Part shown: in pieces, positions 1 to 6,852 of the stretch
Numbering within the stretch: the stretch's first letter is position 1
Layout of the letters: each line of letters opens with the position of its first letter
Assembly: GCA_020430865.1 (NCBI GenBank)
Contig: JAGQIY010001373.1
Coordinates: 1-8,720 of the forward strand
Length of the DNA: 8,720 nt
Reading direction: 5' to 3'
DNA from: Myxococcales bacterium
GTDB taxonomy: Bacteria > Myxococcota > Polyangia > Polyangiales > Polyangiaceae
The notes under the pieces: model-generated
Database searches by the model: none
Told to the model about the DNA's origin: nothing
The model's input: the letters and a program-made list of their open reading frames with translations, nothing else
Made by a program: the position numbers and the translations under genes

Positions 1-1237
1 CCCGACACCACGCGGAGTCGCTGGCGCTGGGGGGCGAGCCCTGATCGCGGTCTCCCTCCGAGCCGCGGCGATCGGCGTGCTGCCGAAGCTTCACCCGCAG
101 CTGATCGTCGGGATGGATCTCGTCGCCGTCGGCGCCGGTGACCACGGAGCTCGTGAGGAACTCGCTCGTCACTTCGGCCTTGGGCGGACGGTACCCAGCG
201 TCTCTCGGCACCGCCTCGAACTCGCAGACGAAGCGCTCGCTCACCCCGGTCGTCGTCTCCGACTCCGAGCGCGCTCCAGTCCGCGTGTCGTACTTGATCG
301 CGGTGACGAGCCAGCGCCCTGCGAGTCCGCCCTCATCGGCCTCGACTTCGATGCCGCGCCCTGGCACCAGATCTCGGCATGCCGTCGTGCCCGCGAGCAC
401 CCGGGTGTCTCGGCGGAGCGACTCGAGGCTGAGCTGGGCGAGCACCTTGCCCTGCTCGCCGTCTCGGTAGTCGGCGTGGAAATGGTAGTGCTCGAGGGCT
501 GACTTCGCGTCGCCCGCCGGAGCGGCCAGATCTGCAGACGGCGCCTCGTAGTTCCACTCGTTGAGCAGGACGCTCTCGGTGCGGCGTCTGAAGCGGAGAC
601 GCGCGTGCGTGATGGTGCGGTCGTCAGTGACGAGGCCGCCATCGCGACGTACGAGGAGCGGTGTCTCGTCCTGGTCGAAGGCGTCTGGAGAGTCCAGCAG
701 AACGATCGCGTTCGAGCCATCTGCGGCGCACTGAAAGACGATGCCTTCCTCCGCGAGGATACGCGAGATGAAATCCAAGCGCGGCTCCCAGTGCTGCACG
801 CACTGCCTGCGCTTGACCAGGCTGCGTCCGCAGCGGTCCTCCACGCCGATGTTCGCTTCCTCCAGGATCTTCCTGACGATCTCGATGGCGTCGAGGTCGA
901 GGAAGGTGCGCTGATCGCGACCGACGCCAAGCAACGCGAGGGGCGCGACGAAGTCGAGGACCAGCTCCTGAGCCAGGAGCCGTGCGCTGCGGACGACGCC
1001 TTGCTTGACGGCCGCAGGGAGCTCGGAGGCATCCGCTAGATCCCTGCGGAGCTGCAGCGTGCCGCGGCGCCCGAGCCAGCTCCGCGCGAGCTGCTCCGGA
1101 GGAGCGCCTGCGGCTTGGCTCGCGCTCAGGGGGGTGACACGCAACGACGCGCGCCACGGCGCGTGCAGGCGCTCCTGCACCTCCACGTCGACGCCCAGCG
1201 TCGTGCCCTCGTCGAGGCTGAGTTCGTAGTCCATCAT
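1..1237 (-). CDS. vgrG: second VgrG-like T6SS tip protein, N-terminal part, open at left edge
   Basis: This frame is open for 412 codons and runs off the left edge, so only the N-terminal part is seen. It aligns by eye with the neighbouring complete VgrG. The strip QCVQHWEPRLDFISRILAEE (about residues 145-164) matches the gp27-like signature of VgrG, where the neighbour has QCVQYAETEWAFALRLLADE. A second strip, CRDLVPGR...GRWLVTAIKY (about 287-316), matches the neighbour's CTRLQPGR...QRYLVVSVEH. Residues 366-383 (VTGADGDEIHPDDQLRVK) begin the gp5-like OB fold, which the edge cuts. The two proteins are clearly paralogous but diverged. The product would join the trimeric T6SS needle tip. The first two codons are both ATG. 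Starting at 1237 overlaps the upstream stop by four bases (ATGA); starting at 1234 overlaps by one (TGATG) and sits at a better distance (6 bases) from a GGA. Translation is probably coupled to the upstream vgrG. Any C-terminal effector or beta-helix lies outside the window. Confidence 0.85.
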   Translation of the reverse strand, partial: MMDYELSLDEGTTLGVDVEVQERLHAPWRASLRVTPLSASQAAGAPPEQLARSWLGRRGTLQLRRDLADASELPAAVKQGVVRSARLLAQELVLDFVAPLALLGVGRDQRTFLDLDAIEIVRKILEEANIGVEDRCGRSLVKRRQCVQHWEPRLDFISRILAEEGIVFQCAADGSNAIVLLDSPDAFDQDETPLLVRRDGGLVTDDRTITHARLRFRRRTESVLLNEWNYEAPSADLAAPAGDAKSALEHYHFHADYRDGEQGKVLAQLSLESLRRDTRVLAGTTACRDLVPGRGIEVEADEGGLAGRWLVTAIKYDTRTGARSESETTTGVSERFVCEFEAVPRDAGYRPPKAEVTSEFLTSSVVTGADGDEIHPDDQLRVKLRQHADRRGSEGDRDQGSPPSASDSAWCR

Positions 1238-3423
1238 GCGTCCAGCTCACTGACTCCCTGACGGGTGATCGACCCCTTCACCTCGGAACCCGCGACCTTC
1301 ATCGTGCCGCCTGAGAGCGACCCCCCCGGCGCGCTCAGACTCGCAGCCTCGACGGTGATGGTCGCGCCTTCGAACACGACGTCCGCCGACGCGCTGGCGG
1401 TGAGGGCGCTCATCGTGAGGTTGATGACCGCTGCCTTGGTGGCGTTGCCGGCGCCGGCCTGGAGCAAGCTCGCGCCCGAGCTGATGGCCTTGATGCCCAG
1501 CACCTTCTCTTCGTAGTTCACGCAGTTGACCCCTCGCACCGCCCCGACCAGATGGGACCGCGCCCCGAGCACCGTCTCGTTCGCGCCGCCGCCCGCCGCG
1601 TGGATCATCGCGCCACCTACCAGGTTCGCCAGAGCCGCACACTCGAGGTTCGCGCTCACGCACTGGGTCGCTTGCAGCGCGCCGACGACCTCCTGGTAGG
1701 CGCCGCCAGCCTTGACCACGCGGGAGCCCGTGACCTTGTTGATCTCCACCCCGCCGATGGTCTCGGAGCGCGCCCCCACCTGGATCGTGTAGTCGGTGCC
1801 GACGTCGATGTTGTGGGCTCCGCCGACGTCGTGGGAGTGAGAGCTGGTCGTCAGCGTCGACGAGGAGGCCACGGTGTGGTCTTCGTTGCCATCGACGCTG
1901 GTCACGGAGTTACCCCCGACGACGACGTCCTGGTTCTTGGCTGCGTTGATGCCCATGGACTCTTTCCCTGCGGAGTCGCCCATCTTGATCTCGTTGACAG
2001 CTCCCCCGCCCGGGGAGCTCGCGGTCTGGAACGAAGTCGACGCGCTCTGACCCTTGGGTGAGTACGGGAGCGCCGCCTCGGCGTTGTACAGACGCCCGAG
2101 GACGCGCGGCTGGTCGGGGTTGCCGTGGGCGTAGGCGACCAGGACCTCCCAGTTCACCCGCGGGAGAAACATGCTGCCACCGAGGTTTGGCTGAAGGGTC
2201 CGGGCCCAGTACGAGGTGGTGTCGTCCATCGTCTCGCTGCGATCCCAGGGCAGCTTGAGCTTCACGGCGCCCAGATCGTCGACGTGGATCTCCTCGCCAG
2301 GAGGACCCGTAACGGTCGCCGGCTCGAGCCCGGGCAGCGCCGGCCAGGCGGGGATCTCCGGTCGCAAGAAGCGACCCGCGGGCACCAGCACCACCGTGTT
2401 GCGATAGTCCTCGGCGCTCTGCTTGCCGGGCGTCGACTCCACGAGATGGTGCTCCACGGAAACGACGAGGTAGCGCTGGTTCAACTCGGTTTGCTCCGAG
2501 GAGAGCTCGAAGATGCGTCCGGGTTGCAGTCGCGTGCAGTCGGAGCGCCCTCGCGCGACCAGCTCGAATCGTCTCAGCTGCTCGAGTCGGATCCGGGCGC
2601 GCTGAGCTGCCTGGGCGCCATTCACGAGGCGCGCGGGGTAGGCGAAGTAGAGGCCTTCTCCGGCCTCGAGCTTGCCCTCGATGGGCACCTCGGGCTGGCG
2701 TACGTCGTCGTCACGCAGCAGCACGTTTCCGGTGCACCAGGCGGCCTCGAGCTCGAAGTCCCTGAAGTGTCTCTGGGCGGTGTTCGCGGCGCCGTCCTCG
2801 AAGGGGACCACTGCGTCGCCCTCGATGTCCGAGCAGGCTTCCAGTGAATCCGCGAGGATCCAGATCGGCTCGTCGTCCTTGGACTCGAACCAGGCGGAGA
2901 TCCCCTCATCGGCCAGCAAGCGCAGCGCGAAGGCCCACTCGGTCTCCGCGTACTGAACGCACTGGGGACGAGGCTCGTACTCCTGGGTCAGGCGGACATC
3001 CAGCGCACCTCCCCCCAAACCCTGCGCATCGAGCAGCGCGCTGACGATCCCCAGGGTGTCCCTCTCCACCCACATCGAGTGACCCGAGCGTTCCTGCAGG
3101 AGCTGCTGGCGAGGCACCAGCTCGAGCTCGAGCCGCAGGTCGCCGTGAATCGTCTCCTCGATCAGCTCCACGCCCACCACCATCAGGGGGATCGTCCGTA
3201 CGTGCCCTTCCCGGCGATCGACGATCGCGACGGTGGCGGCCTTCCCGAACAGCTGGTCGAGTCCGCGGGGATCCATTCCGAGATCGTGCTCGGTCGTCGA
3301 GAACTCCAGCTTGAAGCGGGAGAGCTCGTTCATCGCCTCGCGTCCCTCGAAGCGCAGGACTTGCAGTGCCCCGCTGGCGCCCTCGAGGGCCAGGTCCACT
3401 TGAATGGATGCGTGATCGCTCAC
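1234..3423 (-). CDS. vgrG: VgrG, type VI secretion system tip protein (complete)
   Basis: This 729-residue protein has the full VgrG layout. Residues 1-350 are the gp27-like base, with the typical QCVQYAETEWAFALRLLADE strip at 154-173. Residues 371-447 form the gp5-like OB fold (VTGPPGEEIHVDDLGAVKLK, then LGGSMFLPRVNWEVLVAY and GNPDQPRVLGRLYN). Residues 477-515 carry the NEIKMGDSAGKE and INAAKNQDVVVGG connector. From about 500 to 720 a Gly/Ala/Val/Ser-rich repeating pattern fits the trimeric beta-helix needle. The C-terminus ends in SELDA with no extra enzymatic domain, so this is a structural rather than an evolved VgrG. VgrG trimers cap the Hcp tube and are expelled by sheath contraction. 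The start is GTG, supported by GGAGG seven bases upstream and by homology beginning near residue 8. The next gene overlaps its stop by up to four bases. The upstream neighbour DUF2169 is a plausible loading adaptor for this tip. A promoter, if separate, would lie inside the antisense gene at 3459-4031. Confidence 0.95.
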   Translation of the reverse strand: MSDHASIQVDLALEGASGALQVLRFEGREAMNELSRFKLEFSTTEHDLGMDPRGLDQLFGKAATVAIVDRREGHVRTIPLMVVGVELIEETIHGDLRLELELVPRQQLLQERSGHSMWVERDTLGIVSALLDAQGLGGGALDVRLTQEYEPRPQCVQYAETEWAFALRLLADEGISAWFESKDDEPIWILADSLEACSDIEGDAVVPFEDGAANTAQRHFRDFELEAAWCTGNVLLRDDDVRQPEVPIEGKLEAGEGLYFAYPARLVNGAQAAQRARIRLEQLRRFELVARGRSDCTRLQPGRIFELSSEQTELNQRYLVVSVEHHLVESTPGKQSAEDYRNTVVLVPAGRFLRPEIPAWPALPGLEPATVTGPPGEEIHVDDLGAVKLKLPWDRSETMDDTTSYWARTLQPNLGGSMFLPRVNWEVLVAYAHGNPDQPRVLGRLYNAEAALPYSPKGQSASTSFQTASSPGGGAVNEIKMGDSAGKESMGINAAKNQDVVVGGNSVTSVDGNEDHTVASSSTLTTSSHSHDVGGAHNIDVGTDYTIQVGARSETIGGVEINKVTGSRVVKAGGAYQEVVGALQATQCVSANLECAALANLVGGAMIHAAGGGANETVLGARSHLVGAVRGVNCVNYEEKVLGIKAISSGASLLQAGAGNATKAAVINLTMSALTASASADVVFEGATITVEAASLSAPGGSLSGGTMKVAGSEVKGSITRQGVSELDA

Positions 3424-3430
3424 TGGTAAG

Positions 3431-3435
3431 CCTCC
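3431..3435 (-). promoter_or_regulatory. ribosome binding site of vgrG
   Basis: The minus strand reads GGAGG here, seven bases before the GTG at 3423. It is among the strongest Shine-Dalgarno matches in the window and fixes the vgrG start. It also suggests that vgrG can be translated independently of the genes upstream of it. Confidence 0.75.
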
Positions 3436-3458
3436 GGGATTTGTATGAAGATGCCGCC

Positions 3459-4031
3459 GTGGCGCGACTCACCCTCGACCAGTACGCACGGGTCAACCTG
3501 GCACTGACCCTGGCGCGCTTGCCGCCGGACAGCGTCTTCGCGACGGAGCGGATCAGCGTCGAGGAGTGGGAGGCGCTGAAGGCGCCCATCGAGCGGCGCC
3601 TGATGGAGGCCGACGTCGACGACCCGTTCCAGGACGAGTACAGCGCCGCCAGCGAGGCGGCGCTGGCTCACTTCGAGCGACCGCTGCCTCCCATCGACGC
3701 CGATGCGGGAGCGTGGTTCGCCTTCCTGAAGGCCTACGGAGCGTCCAGCGATCCGCCACAGGTCTTGCGTCAGCTCGGCCTGCTGGAGATCGACCTGATG
3801 AACCTGAACCGACGCTGGGCAGAGAAATTGCCGACCCTCGAACCAGCTGAACGCAGTCGCGCGGTGGGCGCCGACGCTGCCCTTCCAGATATCCACGCGG
3901 AACCGATTGTGTACCCGGAGGCGAGCGATCCGATCGGTCCGCTGGCTCGACTGCAGCCGGTGACGTCCGAACCAGCGCCTGCTGAGCCGGTTCCCGTGTT
4001 CGCTGCCCTGCCGACGGGCGAAGACGAGTGA
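3459..4031 (+). CDS. hypothetical acidic helical protein with two-fold internal repeat, antisense to the cassette
   Basis: I do not recognise a named family. The protein is about 190 residues if it starts at GTG 3459 (VARLTLDQYA). The frame is open further upstream, with ATGs at 3366 and 3408, but these lie inside vgrG on the other strand, and homology-like sequence begins at LTLDQYA. No good ribosome site precedes 3459. Nearly every codon from here to the end has G or C in position three, which marks this strand as coding. Two helical units look related: residues 4-56 (LTLDQYA...VEEWEALKAPIERRL...DP) and 86-129 (WFAFLKAYGA...VLRQLGLLEIDLMNLNRRWAEKL). Both have an aromatic-plus-Ala motif, then an acidic/aliphatic turn, then a Trp-containing helix ending in R/K-L. 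The tail from about 150 is Pro/Ala/Glu-rich and probably disordered. From memory, similar YA...GL...W modules occur in other myxobacterial proteins near T6SS genes. The gene is the only one on the plus strand, 35 bases from the vgrG start and 5 bases from the DUF2169 stop. An accessory tip protein or regulator is possible; the function is unknown. Confidence 0.75.
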   Translation: MARLTLDQYARVNLALTLARLPPDSVFATERISVEEWEALKAPIERRLMEADVDDPFQDEYSAASEAALAHFERPLPPIDADAGAWFAFLKAYGASSDPPQVLRQLGLLEIDLMNLNRRWAEKLPTLEPAERSRAVGADAALPDIHAEPIVYPEASDPIGPLARLQPVTSEPAPAEPVPVFAALPTGEDE

Positions 4032-4036
4032 TCGCA

Positions 4037-5035
4037 TCAGTTGACCCCCGGATCGACCTGGAGCTCGCGGAGCGGATTGCTACGCAGCAGCCGAAAGCGC
4101 TCGCGCACCACGAGCTCGATGTGACCGGCGTCGGGTGAGATGATCAGCGTGTCGGGCTCCGGTCGGCGCAGCTCCGCAGAGCCCTGGTCGCGAAAGCCAC
4201 GAACTCTCAGTGAAAGCCTGGGCAGCTGAAAGCGTAGTAGCCGCTCGGGGTGCAAACCCAGTAGCGCCACCGGGTCGTCCGCCTGGAGACGTCGCCCGAG
4301 TATCAAGCTCGGGTGCGCCTGGTTGTGATAGCGGAGGCTGAAGTCCCTGGGCGTCAGCGGCATGCGTTGCTTGAAGTAGCTGTCGTCCAGCGTTCCGAAG
4401 TGGCTCCGCCTTGGCTCCCAGTGCGGCATGATGGGCGCGTAGCCCATGGGGGCGTGAGCGTCCCTGGCGCTCTGGTGCGGCTTTCCTGGGTGCTCGATCT
4501 GCGGCGCGAGCTTGCCGTCCAGTGACTTCGGGTTTGCCGTCACGCCCACACCCGCGGGATTGCGATCCTCGACTCGTTGCAGGTCCTCGGAGGCGCCGCC
4601 GTAGGCCTTCTCGTAGACCAGCGGTACACGCTCGGTGGTCACCGCGCGACCGATGCGCACGCTGCCCAGCACGCTCTCGAAGTGACGCGGACCATGCACC
4701 AGGAGCGGCGCCGAGAGCTCACCAACCTGCACGTTGGTGGTGACCTGCGTCTCCCCTGGTTGAAGGTACGCGTGCCCCGCGACGATCACATCGCTGCCCA
4801 GCTTCTCCGGGATCACGTCCGCGGGCAGCCGCGCGCTGGGGGCGTCCTGCCGCTCCCCGGTGAGCTCCTCGGTGTAGCGGATCGGGACCTGAGTTTCCGC
4901 GGGGACGCAGCGCCCGTCCTTCTGGATCGCGTAGGTCGCCTTGACGACCAGGGTCAGCGCCTCGGAGCCTCCCTCTGGTTCGCTCCACTGGTGCCAGAGC
5001 TCAGCGACTTGAAAGCGAGTGTTGTTGTAGATCAC
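4037..5035 (-). CDS. DUF2169 domain protein, putative T6SS effector adaptor/chaperone
   Basis: This 332-residue protein fits the DUF2169 family over most of its length. Near the N-terminus NNTRFQVAELWHQW (4-17) and LTLVVKATYAI (27-37) form the first strands. PEKLGSDVIVAGHAYLQPGE (76-95) and VPLVYEKAYGG (137-147) followed by RNPAGVGV (158-165) are the landmark strips. A His/Pro/Trp-rich section (about 182-210, including MGYAPIMPHWEPR) and FGTLDDSYFKQRMPLTPRDF (213-232) follow. DUF2169 proteins occur beside vgrG and PAAR genes. In Agrobacterium tumefaciens one (Atu3641) is needed to deliver a DNase effector together with its VgrG. By analogy this protein would help load cargo onto the neighbouring VgrG in the cytoplasm. 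The start is GTG, two bases after the preceding stop, with GGGAG seven bases upstream. Its stop faces the plus-strand gene tail-to-tail across five bases. No effector is visible next to it, so its client is unknown. Confidence 0.88.
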   Translation of the reverse strand: MIYNNTRFQVAELWHQWSEPEGGSEALTLVVKATYAIQKDGRCVPAETQVPIRYTEELTGERQDAPSARLPADVIPEKLGSDVIVAGHAYLQPGETQVTTNVQVGELSAPLLVHGPRHFESVLGSVRIGRAVTTERVPLVYEKAYGGASEDLQRVEDRNPAGVGVTANPKSLDGKLAPQIEHPGKPHQSARDAHAPMGYAPIMPHWEPRRSHFGTLDDSYFKQRMPLTPRDFSLRYHNQAHPSLILGRRLQADDPVALLGLHPERLLRFQLPRLSLRVRGFRDQGSAELRRPEPDTLIISPDAGHIELVVRERFRLLRSNPLRELQVDPGVN

Positions 5036-5037
5036 GT

Positions 5038-6852
5038 TCAGGCTCCCACACGCGCCGACCTGACGCTCGCAGGGTTGGGGGTGAGGCCCGACGGTGATGC
5101 GCCGCTCGTCGCGCCACGGCGCTCGCGAGTGAAGCAGAAGTACTCACCGGGGCGTAGCTTCGAGCCCAGGTTGCCGAGCCCGCTCAGCAGGTCCGCCAGC
5201 GCAGGCTGCAGCGTGTCGTCCCAGTCGGTCACCGCGGGGTGCTGCAGGCCGCCGAGGCGTACCGACAGCTCATCGAAGCGGACCTGCAGCCCTCGGCGTG
5301 AGAGCTCCGCTTGTTGCACCTCGCTGTTCAGGCAGCTCGGCTGCCACGGCCGCCCCCAGCGGTAGCGCACGCCGCTCTTCAAGTTCAACGAGCGCAGGTG
5401 GCGTTTCCACGCGGCAGGAACCTTGAGCAGGTCCTCGTCGATGGGGCCGAGCAGGATGCGCAGCGCTCCAGCCGCGTCGTCCTCGAGGTCCTCCTGCTCG
5501 AGGGCGTGGAGGAAGTAGGCGTAGGACTCGGGGATACCGAACAACGCCGCGCACTCGAGGGTGTATGCCGTCGGCGGGCGGGACTGCAGGATGTGCGCGA
5601 ACAGCCCAGCGTCGTTCAGATCGCCGAACCAGAGCAGTAGCTCCAGGGCGCGATCGCCGATCGCGTCTAGCAGGCGCCGATCCGTGCGCAGCACGTCATA
5701 TGGCCTCGAGGACCCACACAGCGCGAGGCAGCGCGCAGCCTCGAAGGCGACGCGTGCGCTCACCCCCCCCAGGAGAAGCTGCTCCACCGCGGGCACCAGC
5801 TCGTCTGGGATGTGTCGTGCGCGCGCCAGTCCGCGCAGCGCAGAGACGATGACGCAGGGGTTGGGGTCCACCAGCCACTGGCACAGCGCGAGCGGCTCCA
5901 GCTCTGGTGGCTTGCTCGAGCGTCGACTCCCCAGGTCGATCGCGACCGCTCGGAGCACGGGTGAAGCGGCGCGCTGCCAGTGCTGGACGAGCGAAGCGCG
6001 CTCCGGGCGGGTGACCAGCTCCAGGGCGTCTACCGCCGCCTCCACGTCTGCGTGGGCGTCCGCTGGTAGATCCTGAAGCAGTTCCCCGAGGATGCGAAAC
6101 ATCCCGCCGCCCGCGCAAACCGACAGCGCGTAGCTCGCGGCGAAGCTCCGGTAGGGATCCGTGCTCGCCGTTTGATCCGACCACCACGCCCGCAGGTGCG
6201 TCGGAGCGTCAGCGCCCGCGACCGCGAAGGCGTCTCCGAGGCGCAGGATGCGGCGCTCCTCGTTGCTCGCCTCGTCCAGGCGGCGGTCAAGCCGATGGCG
6301 GGCGAGCATGCTCAGGTCGTCGAGACAGCTGTGGACCGCTCGCTCGGCGACCTCGTGGTGCTCCAGCGTGCGGGCGACGGCGTAGTCCACCAGGACTGCT
6401 CGGCTGGCCCGAGGCTCGGTGCGGATGAAGGCACCGTCATCGTCCGCGGGGGGCGGCAGTAGCTGTTGGACTCTCGGTCGTTTCCGAGAGGCACGAAACC
6501 CGCTGGACAGCCAGCTGCCGTTCGTGACGGCGCTCGCCGACTCACACCACGCGGCGCAGTAGTCGGCGCCGACGCATGCGTCGTACGCGGCGCGGAGCGC
6601 AGAGCTGTGGATCGGCGCCAGGAGTCCTGCGGCCACCAGGGTCATGACCAGCTGCTGCGCGCGGGCGGCGTGGTGCGCGAGCTCCGTCGTGGGCTCGCTG
6701 GCGCGCGCCAGAGCCACCAGGCACCGCTGCAGCTCGTCGATCACGCTGGTCGCTCCCTGCGGGGTGGCGCTGAGCTGGTCCAAGGCCTCGTGGAGCGCCT
6801 CGAGGTTGGCCGTCGCGCTATCCCAGGTCTCGGCCGCGACCTCAGGCGCCAT
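5038..6852 (-). CDS. HEAT-type helical repeat protein, TIGR02270-like, T6SS associated
   Basis: This 604-residue protein is mostly amphipathic helices. From about residue 150 to 470 it reads as HEAT-like repeats, for example SYALSVCAGGGMFRILGELL (240-259), VIVSALRGLARARHIPDELV (334-353), ARVAFEAARCLALCGS (366-381) and AYTLECAALFGI (429-440). A C-terminal strip with GVRYRWGRPWQP (494-505) and RGLQVRFDELSVRLGG (520-535) recalls the end of TIGR02270 proteins, which are multi-copy in myxobacteria and often lie beside T6SS genes. At 604 residues it is longer than the roughly 400 I expect for that family. The extra part is a helical N-terminus (1-150) with a cysteine group at 93, 99 and 103, and a basic, Ser/Pro-rich tail (575-604). 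No signal peptide or membrane segment is seen, so it is probably cytoplasmic. A scaffold or assembly role is an inference from helical-repeat folds. The ATG start is set by AGGAG six bases upstream, and the gene overlaps the preceding one by 11 bases. Confidence 0.8.
   Translation of the reverse strand: MAPEVAAETWDSATANLEALHEALDQLSATPQGATSVIDELQRCLVALARASEPTTELAHHAARAQQLVMTLVAAGLLAPIHSSALRAAYDACVGADYCAAWCESASAVTNGSWLSSGFRASRKRPRVQQLLPPPADDDGAFIRTEPRASRAVLVDYAVARTLEHHEVAERAVHSCLDDLSMLARHRLDRRLDEASNEERRILRLGDAFAVAGADAPTHLRAWWSDQTASTDPYRSFAASYALSVCAGGGMFRILGELLQDLPADAHADVEAAVDALELVTRPERASLVQHWQRAASPVLRAVAIDLGSRRSSKPPELEPLALCQWLVDPNPCVIVSALRGLARARHIPDELVPAVEQLLLGGVSARVAFEAARCLALCGSSRPYDVLRTDRRLLDAIGDRALELLLWFGDLNDAGLFAHILQSRPPTAYTLECAALFGIPESYAYFLHALEQEDLEDDAAGALRILLGPIDEDLLKVPAAWKRHLRSLNLKSGVRYRWGRPWQPSCLNSEVQQAELSRRGLQVRFDELSVRLGGLQHPAVTDWDDTLQPALADLLSGLGNLGSKLRPGEYFCFTRERRGATSGASPSGLTPNPASVRSARVGA
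5043..5047 (-). promoter_or_regulatory. ribosome binding site of the DUF2169 gene
   Basis: The minus strand reads GGGAG seven bases before the GTG at 5035, inside the last codons of the HEAT-repeat gene. It supports the GTG start and coupled translation across the two-base gap. Confidence 0.55.

Noticed and set aside
241..1032. Long minus-strand frame of 263 codons beginning MPPSSLRPSS
   Set aside because: Its product is Ser/Arg/Thr-rich low complexity. It lies entirely inside the second vgrG in another frame, where the VgrG motifs are clear.
2125..2847. Plus-strand frame of 240 codons opposite vgrG
   Set aside because: It is antisense to the well-supported VgrG gp27/OB region, and its product shows no family motif or plausible start signal. 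It is a shadow of high-GC codon bias.
3424..3458. Possible plus-strand promoter (TATGAA at 3444-3449) between vgrG and the plus-strand gene
   Set aside because: No convincing -35 element sits at the right distance, and the predicted transcript would be almost leaderless. The evidence is too weak to annotate.
4032..4036. Bidirectional terminator between the plus-strand gene and the DUF2169 gene
   Set aside because: Only five bases separate the stop codons, and I see no GC stem with a T-run in or next to them.
4577..5365. Plus-strand frame of 262 codons across the DUF2169/HEAT junction
   Set aside because: It is antisense to two genes with family landmarks, and its product has no recognisable pattern.
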